From assembly GCA_910574455.1 (NCBI GenBank), contig CAJSYZ010000004.1, positions 5,528,599-5,592,598 of the forward strand: a DNA stretch of 64,000 nucleotides, written 5' to 3'. Of this stretch, positions 43,181 through 56,200 are shown one piece after another. Position 1 is the first letter of the stretch. Each line of letters starts with the position of its first letter. Under the pieces are notes generated by a model. The model ran no database searches. It saw only the letters and a list, made by a program, of their open reading frames with translations, and had not been told where the DNA came from. This stretch comes from Trichaptum fuscoviolaceum (taxonomy: Eukaryota > Basidiomycota > Agaricomycetes > Hymenochaetales > Trichaptaceae). The translations under genes and the position numbers were made by a program.

Positions 43181-45049
43181 GTAGGGTCCGCAAGAAGAAG
43201 GTGTTGGACCTGGAGGAGTCGGGAGTCAGGACCGCGGCGCGAGGGCGAGGGCGAGTTTACCGTCTAGCGAGTCTCGAGGCGTTGTAGAATGTAGAAGCAG
43301 ACATGGAGAATGAGTATGAGAATGAGAAATGGGATATGCGCCTATAAATCGAATTCTTTGAACGATCCGAGTCGCTGTGGCCGTCGAACTTGGAGTTTTG
43401 TACTTCCGACTCCGAGCCGGTGCAGCCTCAAGGGACTGTGGTCCGTGGGCCACTAACCCACGTATGGCCCGGGGGTGGGTCGCCATACACCCAGTGAACA
43501 GCGTCTCCGCTGTGCAGAGTGCGTCGCAGTAGCTGAGAGAGAGAGGACGGAGAAGAGCTTGCAGCACTGATTGCTATTTACCCACAAGATTGTGGCGCAA
43601 ACGCCACCGGTCACTGGCACCTGAAGGACGTGCCCTCAGAGGCTCAGCCTGAGCCTGAGCCTGACTCGGAGTAGGAAGCTTCAAGTAAGTAGCACAAGAT
43701 CATGCAAGAACCCCAGGAAGCAAACCATCCAAGCCCTAATCCATCGCCGTGCAGTCACTGATCAAATTGAAGATGGTGAGTCCCAAGATTTGTCTACGAT
43801 AGCTTTATTGCCCTCTGACCATAATGATATGGAATTGCCGCGCGCGCATCCAAGAACTCCGGGGTCAATGAACATCCTGGGGGTGGTGGGCGACTGGGCG
43901 TACGTAGTCAAGTCAATCGTAGAAGCAGAAGAGCAAGAGTCATGTGTTAAGCATAGACGAGAGCGATCTTGATTAACTCGAATCGCGCGGTTCTAAGCTG
44001 CGTCAAACAAAGTCACGGTGTGGCGGGGCAGTCGATATGGAATCAATCGACGAATCGATAGTAGGAGATTGGCGCTTGCGTGAATTGCGTGGTCCAGTGA
44101 ATGATCGGAGGGCGCAGTGCATTTCCTTCGTGCAGAATTCAGTCCGTCTCCTCATGCACTCACTTGCGCTCTGGAAGGAGTGCATCAACATCGATTTGCA
44201 CGCTGTGGATTGCAGTCCAATCAGCCTACCAAGACCAGCCACAGTGAGTAAGGAACTCACCTATCCCCGATCAATCCATACATCTGCCTCCTTGCCCACC
44301 ATCCAGCGCACATTTTAACGCAAAATTGATGCCCAACCGCACAGTTCAACCTCAAATTCACGCCCACACGGTAAACCCGAGGATAGGTTGGTTACCACAA
44401 ACGTGCCTTACGTAACACCAGGGTATTCGATCTACACGGTGACTTGCGAGCAGGGTGTCCGGTGGGCGATGCGATGAATGACGTGTGCCGCAGGAATTGA
44501 CTGCATCGCGAAGCATCTTGAGGAAAACAACATAAGTACAATTACCGCTTAGGATGGGCCAGGCAACAAGAAATGATACGAACCTTCGAGTGCAATCGAT
44601 GATAGGTTCATTCGCTCGATGTGCTAAGCGAAGGTTGTGCGTCACGTAAAGATATGGCGCGTTGAGCCGTTGTCACCCGGTGGACTTTTTGTAGGAAGTT
44701 AAAAAAGACGAGAAGGCGCGGAAGGAAGGCGACAGACATCCCAAGTGGTGAATTTCTCCATGAGCAAGAATCCCACTCTGTCAGAAAGTGATCAATAAGT
44801 TGAACGAACGTATACGGGAACGCAGTACACACCAGCTGCATCAGCACCATACCAAGGTACTCACCCAAGACAACAGACTCCCCAGAACATTCTCTCCAGC
44901 TTCGATAAAAACTCTGGGGAATGTGGATCGAAGACGAGAAATTCGTTGTAGAGCTTTAATGGCCTCGCAGTCGAACTTGAGCCTTGGACTGTGGGGAGTG
45001 AGGGAATCAGAATGAGAGGCGAGCGCTAATCAATAAGACAGCAGCACAA
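43181..45049. other. spacer
   Basis: No recognised genes. Small frames only. Confidence 0.4.
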
Positions 45050-45400
45050 GGATTTCTGGATTGCCTGGCCCCTCTCATCTGGAAGGTGTACCATCTATAG
45101 CGGGTCCATGTACTACAGGACCGACCAGTTGCCTGAACGTGCCGATGCTGCAGTCCCGGCTCGCTCTCCTCTTCGGCAACGTCAGCTCTGTCTGAAAGCG
45201 CGACCTCCTCACTGTCCCTGGTCGCGTCGCATTCCTGCAATTCTGAGAGTGCAGACCGGAAGTACTAGCTGCTCGAGAGATAAAGGCGGAAGGAACGCGC
45301 TCGATCGAGCGTACGGTGTTAGTCACTACGCGACGCGTCGATGAGGTACGCTCAAGGCTCGAGCATAAAATATTGTATGACGATGCTGCTGGGGCGACGT
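45050..45400 (-). repeat. duplicated segment, copy 1 (paired with 48890-49260)
   Basis: A minus frame (45326-45075) reads TNTVRSIERVPSAFISRAAS and RFQTELTLPKRRASRDCSIG. It aligns with TKTVRSVTCAPSALTARAAV and RFQTELAVSRRRAGRESGME in copy 2. Conservation of this frame in both copies suggests a former coding sequence on the minus strand. The family is unknown. Confidence 0.5.
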
Positions 45401-46338
45401 AGAGTTCTCCATGTCATTTGATAGAGCCGACGAGAGTGTAGCCTTGGTCGGTTTCGACATATGGTTTACATATAGCTGCACCAAAGGAAGTGGCAACGAG
45501 CATAAGGAGTCAAGACATGCTACATGGCAATCATGCCGCTACATCAGCCATGGGACTTGTCGGCTGCGCGTATATATAGTGGACAGCAAGAAACGATAAC
45601 GTTCATTTTGGACAAGCAAAGATGTCAGAGAAAATGGAAGACGACGGCGACCATTACGATCAATGCGGCACCAAGGCAAACCATTCAGGGTTCCGGGTTC
45701 CCCCGGCGCCGCGAGTCACGGTTGCTTGTCACACGTATCCTGCACCGTGACTGGCATATCATGGGATGTCACACTCGATATCATCGACGTTTCTCGTTAC
45801 GGTTCCACTCTTTTCTTCAACTTCACTTTCACCTGCCAGTGATTGCCCTTTCTCGAAACGCAAATGCACCAAGACGTCGGAATCCTACTTCTTCTGCGCA
45901 ACAACTCCTTAGCGCGGCCGCACCGCTGCTCTCCTACCTGTACCTCAAGTCCTCGACACATGAGTGTACTGTGTGCCTGCTACGTGTAAAATGCTATCAT
46001 TTACGCGGCCACCTGAGAACGCGATTGTACGGGATACTGCGAAGTAATAGCAATGGCGTTTATAAGAGTTAAAACCTTTCCGTTGGAGGGACATTATATT
46101 GGTGAGACCAGATTATGATCATGATGTGTTCGTTTGACTCCCTCAAGGCTAAGGGCCTTACTAGTAGGCTACTTCTTGCCTCAACCGTGTTAAAGCACCT
46201 CATTAACGGTATCCCTGCGAAGCACCAATCTGCCAGTGTTCGGCCTGGGTACGAGTCGCAACGAGACTTCGCATGTTCAATTCACGATTGATATTAGCAT
46301 TGCTCTTCTATGTTTGTTCCACATCTGTTATTCAACTA
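45401..46338. other. spacer
   Basis: Partly related to 49330-49540 (shared GCTACATGGCAA, and AGCAAAGATG followed by GAAGACGACG). No gene is assigned. Confidence 0.4.
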
Positions 46339-47263
46339 TTACAAGTTGACCTCCACTATACTCTCGTCTACTTTCCCTCCAAAGTCCCCTCCAAAAACCG
46401 TTCCCATATCATATATGACTCCGTTTTTGCGGAGGTAAGCTTCAATGCTCTCAATGGAGTCTCTAGCTTGCTTGAGCACGTCTTTCACGCCGTGTATAAA
46501 CGACCCGGAGGGTTCGTATGAGAGTACACTATATACAGGATCGGCATGTTCCATGAGACTGAAGGTGGCCTCCACTGTATAGTGGTGAACTTGATCAGTG
46601 TTTTATCAATGATACAAATGGCTATGTCCAAACCGCTGTCGCCTTCATCTATACGTATGGGAATGACGCCTACTTGATGGTTGTCTTCGTCTTTGTCATT
46701 GGTCATAACAAATCTCCGTGCAGCAAATACTGGCTTTCCTTGATATTCTCCAACTCTGATTATCCAAGGCATTGTCAATGCTTGATAAAGAAAAGCGCAT
46801 TTTAAACACATACGAGACCGGTACACCCAGGTGCAGCGGGAGCTTGGAAAAGTGGAAGTCACCAATACGTCTGACTCCCCAGCAATAGTACCGATCATCA
46901 GCAGTCGCAACTTGAAATGTGTCAAACTAATGAACAGCTGTCAACCTCCTAGATAGCATGGACCCTTTACAGTGATGACTTACGCTAAGTGTGTTTGTCC
47001 ATCCGCCACAAATCATTTGAGGGATCCCATCTTTGTCCATGAAACATCTGCCTATAACTGATAAAAGAATATGGGTGGTGGGTAGGCGGAGGACGAGCAA
47101 AACAAAGCTACTCACACACATCCCCGTCTTTAATCACGCGAGAAAGGTAGTATGACCTGTTGTCTTCATCAAGCCCAACGTCAATCTTGTATAGAATGGT
47201 CTTCAAGTCATCGTGTTTCTGAACATCAACCTGGATAAGAATCACATTATTAGGCCGAGGCAT
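46339..47263 (-). CDS. uncharacterised five-exon protein, 234 residues
   Basis: Exons on the minus strand: 47263-47116, 47051-46984, 46926-46814, 46755-46616, 46574-46339. Introns are 41-64 bp, all GT-AG, with phases that join into one open frame. Stretches include MPRPNNVILIQVDVQKHDDL, SYYLSRVIKDGDVCRCFMDK, YYCWGVRRIGDFHFSKLPLH, GEYQGKPVFAARRFVMTNDK, GVIPIRIDEGDSGLDIAI and VKDVLKQARDSIESIEAYLR, ending VDESIVEVNL. An alternative ATG nine codons upstream (47290) is possible. There is no signal peptide. It looks soluble, with beta-rich and C-terminal helical parts. I do not recognise the family. Confidence 0.6.
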
Positions 47264-47421
47264 CGAACGTGTGTGTGAAAGCGCACCCATGTGATCACCG
47301 GGGGTGGCTCGATATTATGAGCCATGATGAGCTGCGGTTGACTATGAGACGAGGTCCTTGTAGTTGGAGAGGGATAAGAGGAAGCACGGCACTTTATGTA
47401 GGAAAAGCGGCCAGTGAGGGA

Positions 47422-47990
47422 ATTTGTTTGTTGCCGTATAGTTTACCATTGAACTTCCGCTTGTATGTACGCCCGCAAGCTATAACTCCGGAGGAGTACC
47501 GAAGCAAAGCGGACAAGCAGGCAACGGAGTTGCCTCCTCGCCTCATATTCAGTCGTCTGGCCGCGTTGGTATGGAAGTATACCAGTCGAGACTGTCAGAA
47601 GGCTGACAGGTATGCATCTCAGTTCCGGATGAGCGCGATCGCCCCAAGCGGCATCTGCGCCTCGAAGCTGTGTCGTCAGTGGTGGACGGTCATCTCCTCG
47701 ATTAATGAGGTGCTGAAGTTCAGAAAAATGGAATGCAGGATATTAAAACCGGGGGGGAGAACGTACCATCCTATCAGAGGAACTACCTTTGCGATGCCAC
47801 TGCTTGTTCCCCTGCAGCTGACATTCTCCATACTGAGCCCGCCGACTCGAAGAGTTTTCCCGACTGAATGACAAGCAATGAGACTCGCAAGCACTCCGAG
47901 TCGCAGCTAACCACATTACGGACCATTGTCTTCAAACTTGAGTCAAGGGTTCACCTCACCGAACGCTCAATGTGTTTAGAGTGACTGTAT
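47422..47990. repeat. tandem segmental repeat, unit 1
   Basis: About 570 bp, roughly 80-85 percent similar by eye to unit 2 at 48008-48565. Matching words include AGGCTGACAGGTATGCATCT followed by CAGTTCCGGAT, and TGACATTCTCCATACTGAGCC. A plus frame of 200 codons (47269-47871) is open in this unit but broken in unit 2. The minus frame keeps LHSIFLNFSTSLIEEM, seen as LHSVFLNFSTSPIEEM in unit 2. The coding strand is unresolved. Confidence 0.7.
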
Positions 47991-48007
47991 ATATTCACGA
48001 ATGGCAT

Positions 48008-48565
48008 TTGTTTGTAACCTTATAGTTTATCATCGACCTTCCACTTGTATGTACGCCGGCAAGCTAAACCTCCGGAGGAGTAGGGAAGCAAAGCGAACAA
48101 GCAGGCAACGGAGTCGCCTCCGCCCCTCACAGTCGCTGTCTGCCCGAAATGTTATGGAAGTGTACTAGTCGAGAGTCAGACTGTGTCGGAAGGCTGACAG
48201 GTATGCATCTCAGTTCCGGATAAGCGCGATGCGCCTCGAAGCTGTGCTGTCAGTGGTGAACGATCATCTCCTCTATTGGTGAGGTGCTAAAGTTCAGAAA
48301 AACGGAATGCAGGATATGTGAGACTGAGGAGGAATTACCTTTGCGATGCCACACTGCATGTTCCCCTGCAACTGACATTCTCCATACTGAGCCCACCTTT
48401 TCAGATTGTTCGCCTGACGAAGAAACAAAAAATAAGACTCGCAAGTACCCCGAGTCCGCCGCTAACCATAATATTGACCATTGACTTCAAATCTGAGTCA
48501 AGGATTCACCTCGATGCCAAACGCTCAATATGTTTAGAATGACTGTATATGTATGTGAATGGCAG
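48008..48565. repeat. tandem segmental repeat, unit 2
   Basis: See unit 1. It carries several small indels relative to unit 1, which break the plus frame. Confidence 0.7.
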
Positions 48566-48889
48566 TACAGGGTGTAGAGCAAGTAAGTAATTGTATATGG
48601 AGAGGAAAAGGACAGAGAAGGCGGACTCGGGAAGGAAGGTAGAAACAAGAATATTACTGCATGTTGAAAAGAGGAACGGAAACAGCGCAGAGAAGGCGGA
48701 ACATTATGGTGGTAAATTGGAATGGAATGATCGGTAATGAGATGGTTATGAAGAAGGTGCGAAGCGAGCAGAGGATGGACGTATGGCATGGATGCTGCGT
48801 TGGATCTTGTATTGCAGTGAAGTCTGGTAGGGCCGACGCATGGACTTGCGGTACGAATAGCTATGGCTGAAATGAGTAAATGATGCAAG

Positions 48890-49260
48890 AAGTGGCATGC
48901 TTGGAACGCACCTGGCCTCCTTGACCCTTTCCTCCGGGAAGTGTACCATCTGTGGCGGGGCCATGTAGTACATGGCGAGTCGCCTAAGCGTCTCCATCCC
49001 GCTCTCCCGTCCAGCTCTCCTCCTCGACACTGCCAGCTCTGTCTGGAAGCGAGTCTTCTTCGTTCTCACTGGGTGCGATAGGTCCTCGCTGCGCTGAGTG
49101 TCCGTGCCGGGAACAGCTGCTCGAGCGGTAAGCGCAGAGGGAGCGCAAGTGACTGAGCGTACGGTCTTAGTCACTGCACGGCGCGTCGAAGAGTGCAGGT
49201 ACTCTCGGGCGTAAAAGAGCATGCGACGGTGCTGTTGGGCCCTTGGGCGACGTGCGGTTT
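48890..49260 (-). repeat. duplicated segment, copy 2 (paired with 45050-45400)
   Basis: The minus frame from 49222 reads REYLHSSTRRAVTKTVRSVT, KKTRFQTELAVSRRRAGRES and METLRRLAMYYMAPPQMVHF, and stays open to 48746. It could be an expressed gene of unknown function or the better preserved relic. Confidence 0.45.
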
Positions 49261-50244
49261 TAGGGGTGTAGCGAAAGGCAGACTATTATATAGATGACTG
49301 CGATATTGATTAACTCGAGTGACAGCGCCGCGACGGGCATGCAGACGTGCTACATGGCAACCTGGAACCCGTATGCTGCTTCAAACAGACTTGAAGCGCG
49401 TTGGGTGTGAGACTAATTGGGTTGGATGAGCAGCGATAAGACGAGGAGTGGTTCTTGACAAGGAAGTCTGAAGCAAAGATGACAGTGAAGACAGAAGACG
49501 ACGACGACGACGACGACGATGTCGGACGGTGCTTAGATCGGCACTGCGGTGTTGAGTCTGAGTCAGCCTGAGAGCGCAATGTCACACTAAACGCGCTTGT
49601 TACGTGACACGTGCTACCAGTAACCACCATGCTATGACATACTTCAAGTTGTCACACTTTAGGCCGAGTCAGAGACTCCGAGTCTTCCGAGTCATAAGTT
49701 CAACCTTCAACATCTCAACATTTAACTTGCCCGCCCTTCAAACAAACTCCATATGATCAAAGTTGCCTATCTCCGCACTGAAACAGCCCTGTGACACAGG
49801 TAGCCTCCCCTTCCTTCTACGCCGTCACGGTCTCGCAGACCGTAATGCAGAACAACTTGAGAATAACTGAGTACGGCGACGGACAACCGCGCGCGGCGTT
49901 CTCGTATGTCTCTCTGCACGTGAGCCTATTAGTATGTTCCCCATACATGCCAAAAGCACGCCAGTGCAAGTGGAATGTGTAGATTGCTGACCTTCGTTCA
50001 TCCCGTATCCTCCGCTCCGAAATGGGGCGGTGGAGCATGACTTCGTGATATTGAATGTGACGAGATGCCCCGCTTGCATGTTACTAAGTGTCCTCATTGT
50101 TTGAGCGGTGCGCTGAGGCACATACAGCTATACCCTGCTGTTCAGGCGGAATGGCGTCTTCCCCGCTCGGCAGAAGATTAGAGAAAGTTGATGACTAGGA
50201 TCGAAGTCGACTGTGGACATGTTTCTTTGCCCCTAACCCTAGTA
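49261..50244. other. spacer
   Basis: Contains a short GAC triplet run (about 49497-49520). No recognised gene. Confidence 0.45.
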
Positions 50245-51565
50245 ACCGTGAAAAAATTCTTGCGCTCAGTTGCTCAGTACTCTACTCACACCATAGTGAC
50301 CAGACTCATCACACTTTACTAGAGCTTGCTGAAACCTCCAGCCAAACAGTGCCTCATATGCACAAATGATCTCCGAAGGAATGCAGAATCTGCGTGGTGA
50401 TATGGTCTCCCGTTATCCGACTCCTACTCTCTACCAGTGTAGCTGCCGTTGCAAGGCCAATTACGCAGAAAGCCCGATCATAGCGCAGACATAGCTTTCT
50501 AATATCCGCTGCGTGGATTCATATGTCCGTAATTGGATCGAGCTTCAGACCTCCGCATTTACATTCATATCATACAGACGCTATCGCTCTCCTCAAGTGT
50601 CACCAAGCTGGACCCCTTCAAAGGAGACCATGATATTGAAAATATTTCACATTTAGCACTTCATAATCACGCACGGACTGCTGACATAGTTTGTCCAGAT
50701 TCGTGACACGGGGAGAAGTGCCGCTTGGTAGAATTTGATCTGAAGATAGGACATTCTTCGGAAGTGAACCATGACCCTTATTGGGCGTCTATGGGATAAA
50801 TCTTCTATCGTTTCCCGGCTAAGTAGCTGTTTACCGAGCAGTTGGTGATTGGTTTAAAACCCAAATTTCAGTGGGTAGCTATCCATCTCTTCTCCAACAG
50901 GTTCCGGACCTTACGATATGCGGTGATAATTTTATCTCCCCTGTCTTTACATTAGTGTCCAGCTCGAGGTCCGAGATGATTTTTTTTTCCTTTTCCAAGT
51001 ACACTAAAGCATCGCATGATGCCAGAGGCTTATCTGGCCCTTTGAAAGTGCTATTTTCCCCGCTCTTCAACTATGACTACGTGTGTGCTTAGTTATCTCT
51101 CTAATTTATACTTCCAGGATACTGTATATCTGACACATTCTATGTACAGTGCCCCTCCGGATCAGCCGCCAGCGCTGAAGCATTGTAGGCCGCAGTGAAC
51201 CACCTCCTGGGAAATCATCTCGGAGCTCTACATATAAAGCGCTGTACTCCGTCTTTTAGCTAATTTATCCATAAGCAAGGCTGGGCCATTTGGTTAATGG
51301 AAGGTTCGCCTATCCGGATTCCGAAGTGTGTAAACACATTGGATGGTATTGATGCCGTTCCGCACAGATGAAAGGCTCTAGCCCAGCTCTATTGTTTTCA
51401 GGTGTTTCACTCTGGAACAACTGGCTAATCTTCTTCTCTATGTCATCAATAGATACGTTTTCTGGAATTCGACAGAAAAGGCTTGGACTATGAGGCGGTC
51501 TATACCAAGGCCTCTTACTAGATGACTCTCGGCCTCCAATAGGTCTCCGTAGTGCCGGTGACAGC
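50245..51565 (+). pseudogene. degenerate duplicated segment, possible F-box/LRR relic, copy 2
   Basis: Collinear with 36410-37690 (see there). It contains an extra stretch at about 51315-51370. All frames are broken. Confidence 0.5.
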
Positions 51566-51809
51566 TACTATTAACTTCGGACTAGTGTCATTCACTCCAG
51601 CGCAGAGTACATAGACTCATCGTCTGTCAGCGGTTTTGCAAAGCTACATACATATACATCGCTCTCTCTTACACTAGCCCAACGACGTTGTAAAGTACAA
51701 CCGGTTACAAAAAGTAACCGTGATTTGTATTATGTAATCAAGTGCAAAAAATCTTCGTGTTCAATGTTTTCGTTCTCTACAATTACTACATCTTCTATAA
51801 TACTCTCTT

Positions 51810-51918
51810 AATGCCTGAAACTAATTCTTCACGATCTCAATATGACTCTCCAACAAAAAACCGCATTGTTGGAGCTATTATGGCTGGTGCAAAAATATCA
51901 GAAGTTTCTGCCAAATTT
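51810..51918 (+). pseudogene. Tc1/mariner-type transposase, N-terminal helix-turn-helix (5' part)
   Basis: ATG 51811 opens MPETNSSRSQYDSPTKNRIV, then GAIMAGAKISEVSAKF, where the element at 51919 interrupts. The frame resumes at 60767 with GIPWSTVNDICIGKKGK and soon ends. Joined, SPTKNRIVGAIMAGAK...SEVSAKFGIPWSTVNDI reads like the first helix-turn-helix of fungal Tc1/mariner transposases. The DDE domain is absent. A GGTTAC/GTAACC hairpin at 51702-51720 may be part of its terminal repeat. Confidence 0.55.
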
Positions 51919-51924
51919 CCAAAA

Positions 51925-52402
51925 TAGGATTTCAGCACCTCAATGTACCTATCTGACATCTGACACCCATTATCTGACACCTGGACACTTGAAATGTATA
52001 ACTGACCCATATAAGAAGTAAAATCCAACCTCCGTTAGATAAAATATCTGACAATCGGAGTATCAATATCCAACAATTGGAGTATCTAATTCTGACAGAA
52101 TTAAGTATCTAAATCCAACCCCTGTAAAGAATGTATTTCCAACACCGCAGGTTTATCATTATCTGACCCCTCAAATAACACAATTCCAACCCTTATTAGA
52201 AGTAATTTCCAACCTATCCGCCCATAAAGTATATATATCCAACCCATCTGTAGTATCCATATCTGACCTTCTGTAGTATTCAAATGCAACCCATCTAGAA
52301 TGTAAATTTGACCCTCTTTAATATGTATTTCCGACCCTTTTTAAAATCTAATTTGGACATACTTCAGTATGTAAATCCAGCCCAAAAAGAACTTAATTCC
52401 AA
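51925..52402 (+). repeat. left unit array (CTGAC and CCAAC words every 24 bp or so)
   Basis: About 20 units. Each has either a CTGACA/CTGACC word or a CCAACC/CCAACA word, preceded by an AT-rich stretch such as AGTATCTAAAT or AGTATATATAT. Spacing is about 22-27 bp. The order of the two word types is irregular. Confidence 0.8.
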
Positions 52403-52782
52403 CATCTTTCTCACGTCATCGTGTAAAGCTTTGTAGTATAGCGCCGTCAGAGCTAATGGCCCCCAACACAAACATGCATTAATTTCAACGCTATTCCCAC
52501 TACAGAGGTGGGTAGTACTGTCATACAATGTATTTGATTCCTTTACTTAGCAGAAGAGACAGAGAAAATTTCTTGATATTGAATAGTCTCGTAGGCCACC
52601 AGGAATTCCGAGTGGCAGGCGCGGTCCAATGCTAAGCGCAGCAGCGAAGATTTTGTAACAACAAATAGAGTATATATTCTAATAGGTCGAAGCAGTGATA
52701 ACCAGCCACTCTTCGTGTGTATGGTAGGTCACAGTCCTACAGAGCGAGGCAAGAGTGGCAAGAGCAGAATGTCCAGGAGCGG
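52403..52782. other. element interior left of the Copia insert
   Basis: No gene is recognised; moderately AT-rich. It ends with the Copia target site AGCGG (52778-52782). Confidence 0.5.
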
Positions 52783-53167
52783 TGTTAGATATATTCAATT
52801 TATTTCATTTATCAGCTCACACTTAGTAAGCACGGCTGCGTGCGCGGCATGGACAAGCCACGCGCGCATCCGCGCATATATCCAGTAGAATTGTAGTGTT
52901 AGGTCTCAGTGCGCGCTTCCGCACTGTAGACCAGTAGGATACTTGTATTTTGTACTCAGTTTCAAACCCAGCGCATCCGCGCTGGTCTTTTATTCTCTGT
53001 TTCTCGGGTCGTTGCTCCCTCAGTTCTTTTCCCCCGAACTGAGGTGAGCAACTAACTATTCTGTTCACTCGTATGATAGCTAACATGTATATTAGCGATT
53101 ATCTTATTAGGTACAGTTAATAGTTAATAAGAGTTCTTTTCCCCCGAACTGAGCGATTATCTTATTA
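52783..53167 (+). repeat. 5' LTR of the Copia element
   Basis: Begins TGTTAGATATATTC and ends GATTATCTTATTA, so the 3' terminal dinucleotide is TA, not CA. It contains two copies of GTTCTTTTCCCCCGAACTGA and of GCGATTATCTTATTA. Confidence 0.95.
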
Positions 53168-53180
53168 GGTTATGAGCCTT
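53168..53180 (+). other. primer-binding site
   Basis: GGTTATGAGCC directly after the LTR. It is complementary to the anticodon stem-loop region of initiator tRNA-Met, as in half-tRNA primed Copia elements. The same word follows the LTR of the gag-only element at 11824. Confidence 0.75.
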
Positions 53181-53228
53181 GGTGCTCCCTGATTTAGTGC
53201 CGCTAGTCGAAAGAACTCCCGAGAGTGT

Positions 53229-56200
53229 ATGGCTCCTACTCTCCGGAATAGAAACCTAGAAGCAGACAACCCAGTAAACCCAGTAAACCCAGCAGATACA
53301 GCAACAACAACAGCAGCATTGCCAGGAGACTCATTGTCCCCCCCAGTAGACCCAGAAGACACTTTGAGCTCGTCCGGAGAACAGACGGACACAGTCAGCC
53401 CAACAACAGCAACAGCAACAGCTATCCAATCTTCCAGTAGACCATTGACAATGTCGGGAACCGCAACAGCAGCAACAGCAGTTCCTCCTGGACAGTCGAC
53501 GTCTTCCGAGACATCGGGAACCATTTCCCCTCCGAGGTCGACGCTTAACACTGGCGTCAACGCGTTCCTTTCTTCGTCTAACGATAATCAATGGAAGATG
53601 ACTGAAACAGAGAAGCTGTCAGAGGGGAGTGGTCGTTATTTTGGGTGGAAGGCACTTACGAGCATGTACTTATCCTCCACCACCCTCATTTCCCTGGTCA
53701 ACGGCACCGAACCTTGCCCAGACCCTACGACTTCCCTTCCTGAAGAAATCATAGCGTGGACTCACCGAGATAATCGCGCTAAGGCGCAATTAGGGTCTTA
53801 CATCAGCATGGGTCTTCTGAGCCAGCTTGATGCAACGACAGCGGCCTCGATGTGGTCCTCAATCACAAGCCGTTTCGAGCATACTGGGGCTGGTGCGATC
53901 CTCGTTGCACGAGATAAAATTCACGCAAAATTCATCGGACCATCCGAGACCATGGACGACCACATTGGTGAACTTCGACGACGTCGTACAGCACTCTACA
54001 GTGCAGGGGGAACCCTCCTGGAGGAAGAGTGGAAAGCGATCATTGTTAAATCACTCAGGCATAAATGGGAGAAATACCGACCTATGCTCTTGGTTGTCGG
54101 TGACTCTGAGAAGATTATTAGCTTCCTTACTCTAGAGGCCTCGAATCTTGAATCATCGTCAACATCGACCTCGTCGGAAACCGCTCTCTCTGTTAATGCG
54201 AAAGGTCAAAAACGTCGTTATAATGGATCTGGGTGTACTCACTGCGGTCGCAAGGGCCACGGGTCGGATAATTGCTTCGCACCTGGAGGGAAAATGGAGA
54301 AATACGCCCCTGCTTGGTACAAGCCACCCGAAAACATGAAAAGGAGTGGTCAGGAAGCCAACGCGGCCACGACAACGACTCCGTCCACCTCATCTAACCA
54401 GGAAACCGCGCGCATGACCTACCGTGTGAACGCAGATCACAATCACCCCGGACCTATTTTAGACTCAGGGTCGACATCACATATGATCAACGATAAAGCT
54501 TATCTTGATTCGTACATCGAATTCGCCGAACCTTTGGTCATTGGGTCCGCTAAATCCGGTTCCTCTATGCGTAGCCTTGGCAGTGGTATCTTGACCCTCA
54601 AATTCATTCGTGATGGTTATTTACACAAGTTAACCCTGTCTGATGTCTTGTACGTGCCAGAACTGGACACCGACTTGATTTCAGTCTCCAAGCTCGAAGA
54701 TGACGGCGTCCATTTAGAGTTTAAGAACTCCCGGTGCTATTTCTCTAAGGAAAACCAGGTGTTTGGCTACGCGGAACGTGACGGTGCCCTTTACCATTTA
54801 CGGTCCGTCTATGCTAAACCCCAGAGCGCTCATTTAGCGTCTGCGCAACAAGATCTCTCGAAAGACTTGGATATGTGGCATCGACGCTTTGGCCACATGT
54901 CTGAAGGTCGTATTACCTCCATGGTGTCCCACGGCGCGGTTTCCGGCATCAATCTCGTTGGCCCGAAGCCGCTAGGTCGATGTGAAGCCTGTATTCTCGC
55001 TAAACAGGTGGCAAGTCATTCCCCGGCCCGCAATAAACGTGCTTCTAACCCATTTGATGTTGTCCATTCTGACATCATCTTCTTCGGCGAGACCTCGATT
55101 GGTGGTGCCAAATACGGGCTTACCTTTATTGACGAAGCCTCCGGATATACGTGGGTGTATGCAATTAATGATAAAACCAGTGACACGGTATTACATCATT
55201 TTCGTGCCTTGGACATATTAGTCGAGACTCAATTTGCCACACGCATCAAGGCGTTACATACAGATAACGGAGGCGAATATGTTAACCTTGCAATGACGGA
55301 GTATCTCGTGTCCAGGGGCATCGAACACCACACTATCGCTCCCCACCGTCATGAAATGAACGGCATTGCCGAACGGTGCAACCGTACTGCAGCCGACGCC
55401 GTTCGCGCGATGCTTATCGCGGCTCACCTCTCACGTGGTTACTGGGCCGAGGCATATTACGCGTGGGCATATGTCCATAATCGGTCCACTCTTTCATTTC
55501 TGGCCGAGGGTACTACCCCATATGAAATTCTTTATGGTCTTAAGCCCGATGTCGGACATCTCCGAGTTTTTGGTTCCGTTGCTTACGCTCGGGTACCCCC
55601 AGACTCACGTCGTAAACTCGAGCCTAAATCCGAAAAGGGTATCCTCGTCGGGTATTATGACGATGCCGCCTATAGAGTCATGCGGCCGGATCACTCTATT
55701 ATCAAATCGAAGGACGTTATTTTTGCAGAGGGCTTGGGCAGTCGCACACTTACCCTGTCAGGGTCTGATCTTGATTCCCGCCCCGCAGGCCCTGATCTAG
55801 ATATGGGACACGCTAATCCCTCCGATCCTCCCACGGATTTCCCGCCGGTGATAACCCCATCATCAGCGTCTAATGACTCTCTTTCCACCCTGACCACACC
55901 TGCTCCTGCTTCCATCCCTACCCTGCGCCGGTCGGCTCGCTCTGACCATACGACTAAGGAACGTCGAGAAGGTATTGCCCAGGAGCTTGGCTTGAAGCAC
56001 TTGGACCATCCGAAACGCACTGCTAACGCTGCGAACTCACCCCGGGTCATTGCTGGCATACCTCTGCCTAGACACTTTGGCGAAGCCCGTCAATCACCAC
56101 AATGTGCGGAATGGATGAAAGCGGCTGCGTATGAGCTAGGGAAGCTCTACCAGCATGACGTTTGGGATGAGGTTCCCCGACCGATCGATACTCACGTTAT

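Noticed and set aside
47269..47871. 200-codon plus-strand frame
   Set aside because: The tandem copy at 48.0 kb has several indels that break this frame, so selection on it is not evident. The minus frame is equally plausible.
53165..53591. Minus-strand frames of 86 and 131 codons
   Set aside because: They are antisense to the Thr/Ala-rich start of the Copia Gag-Pol.
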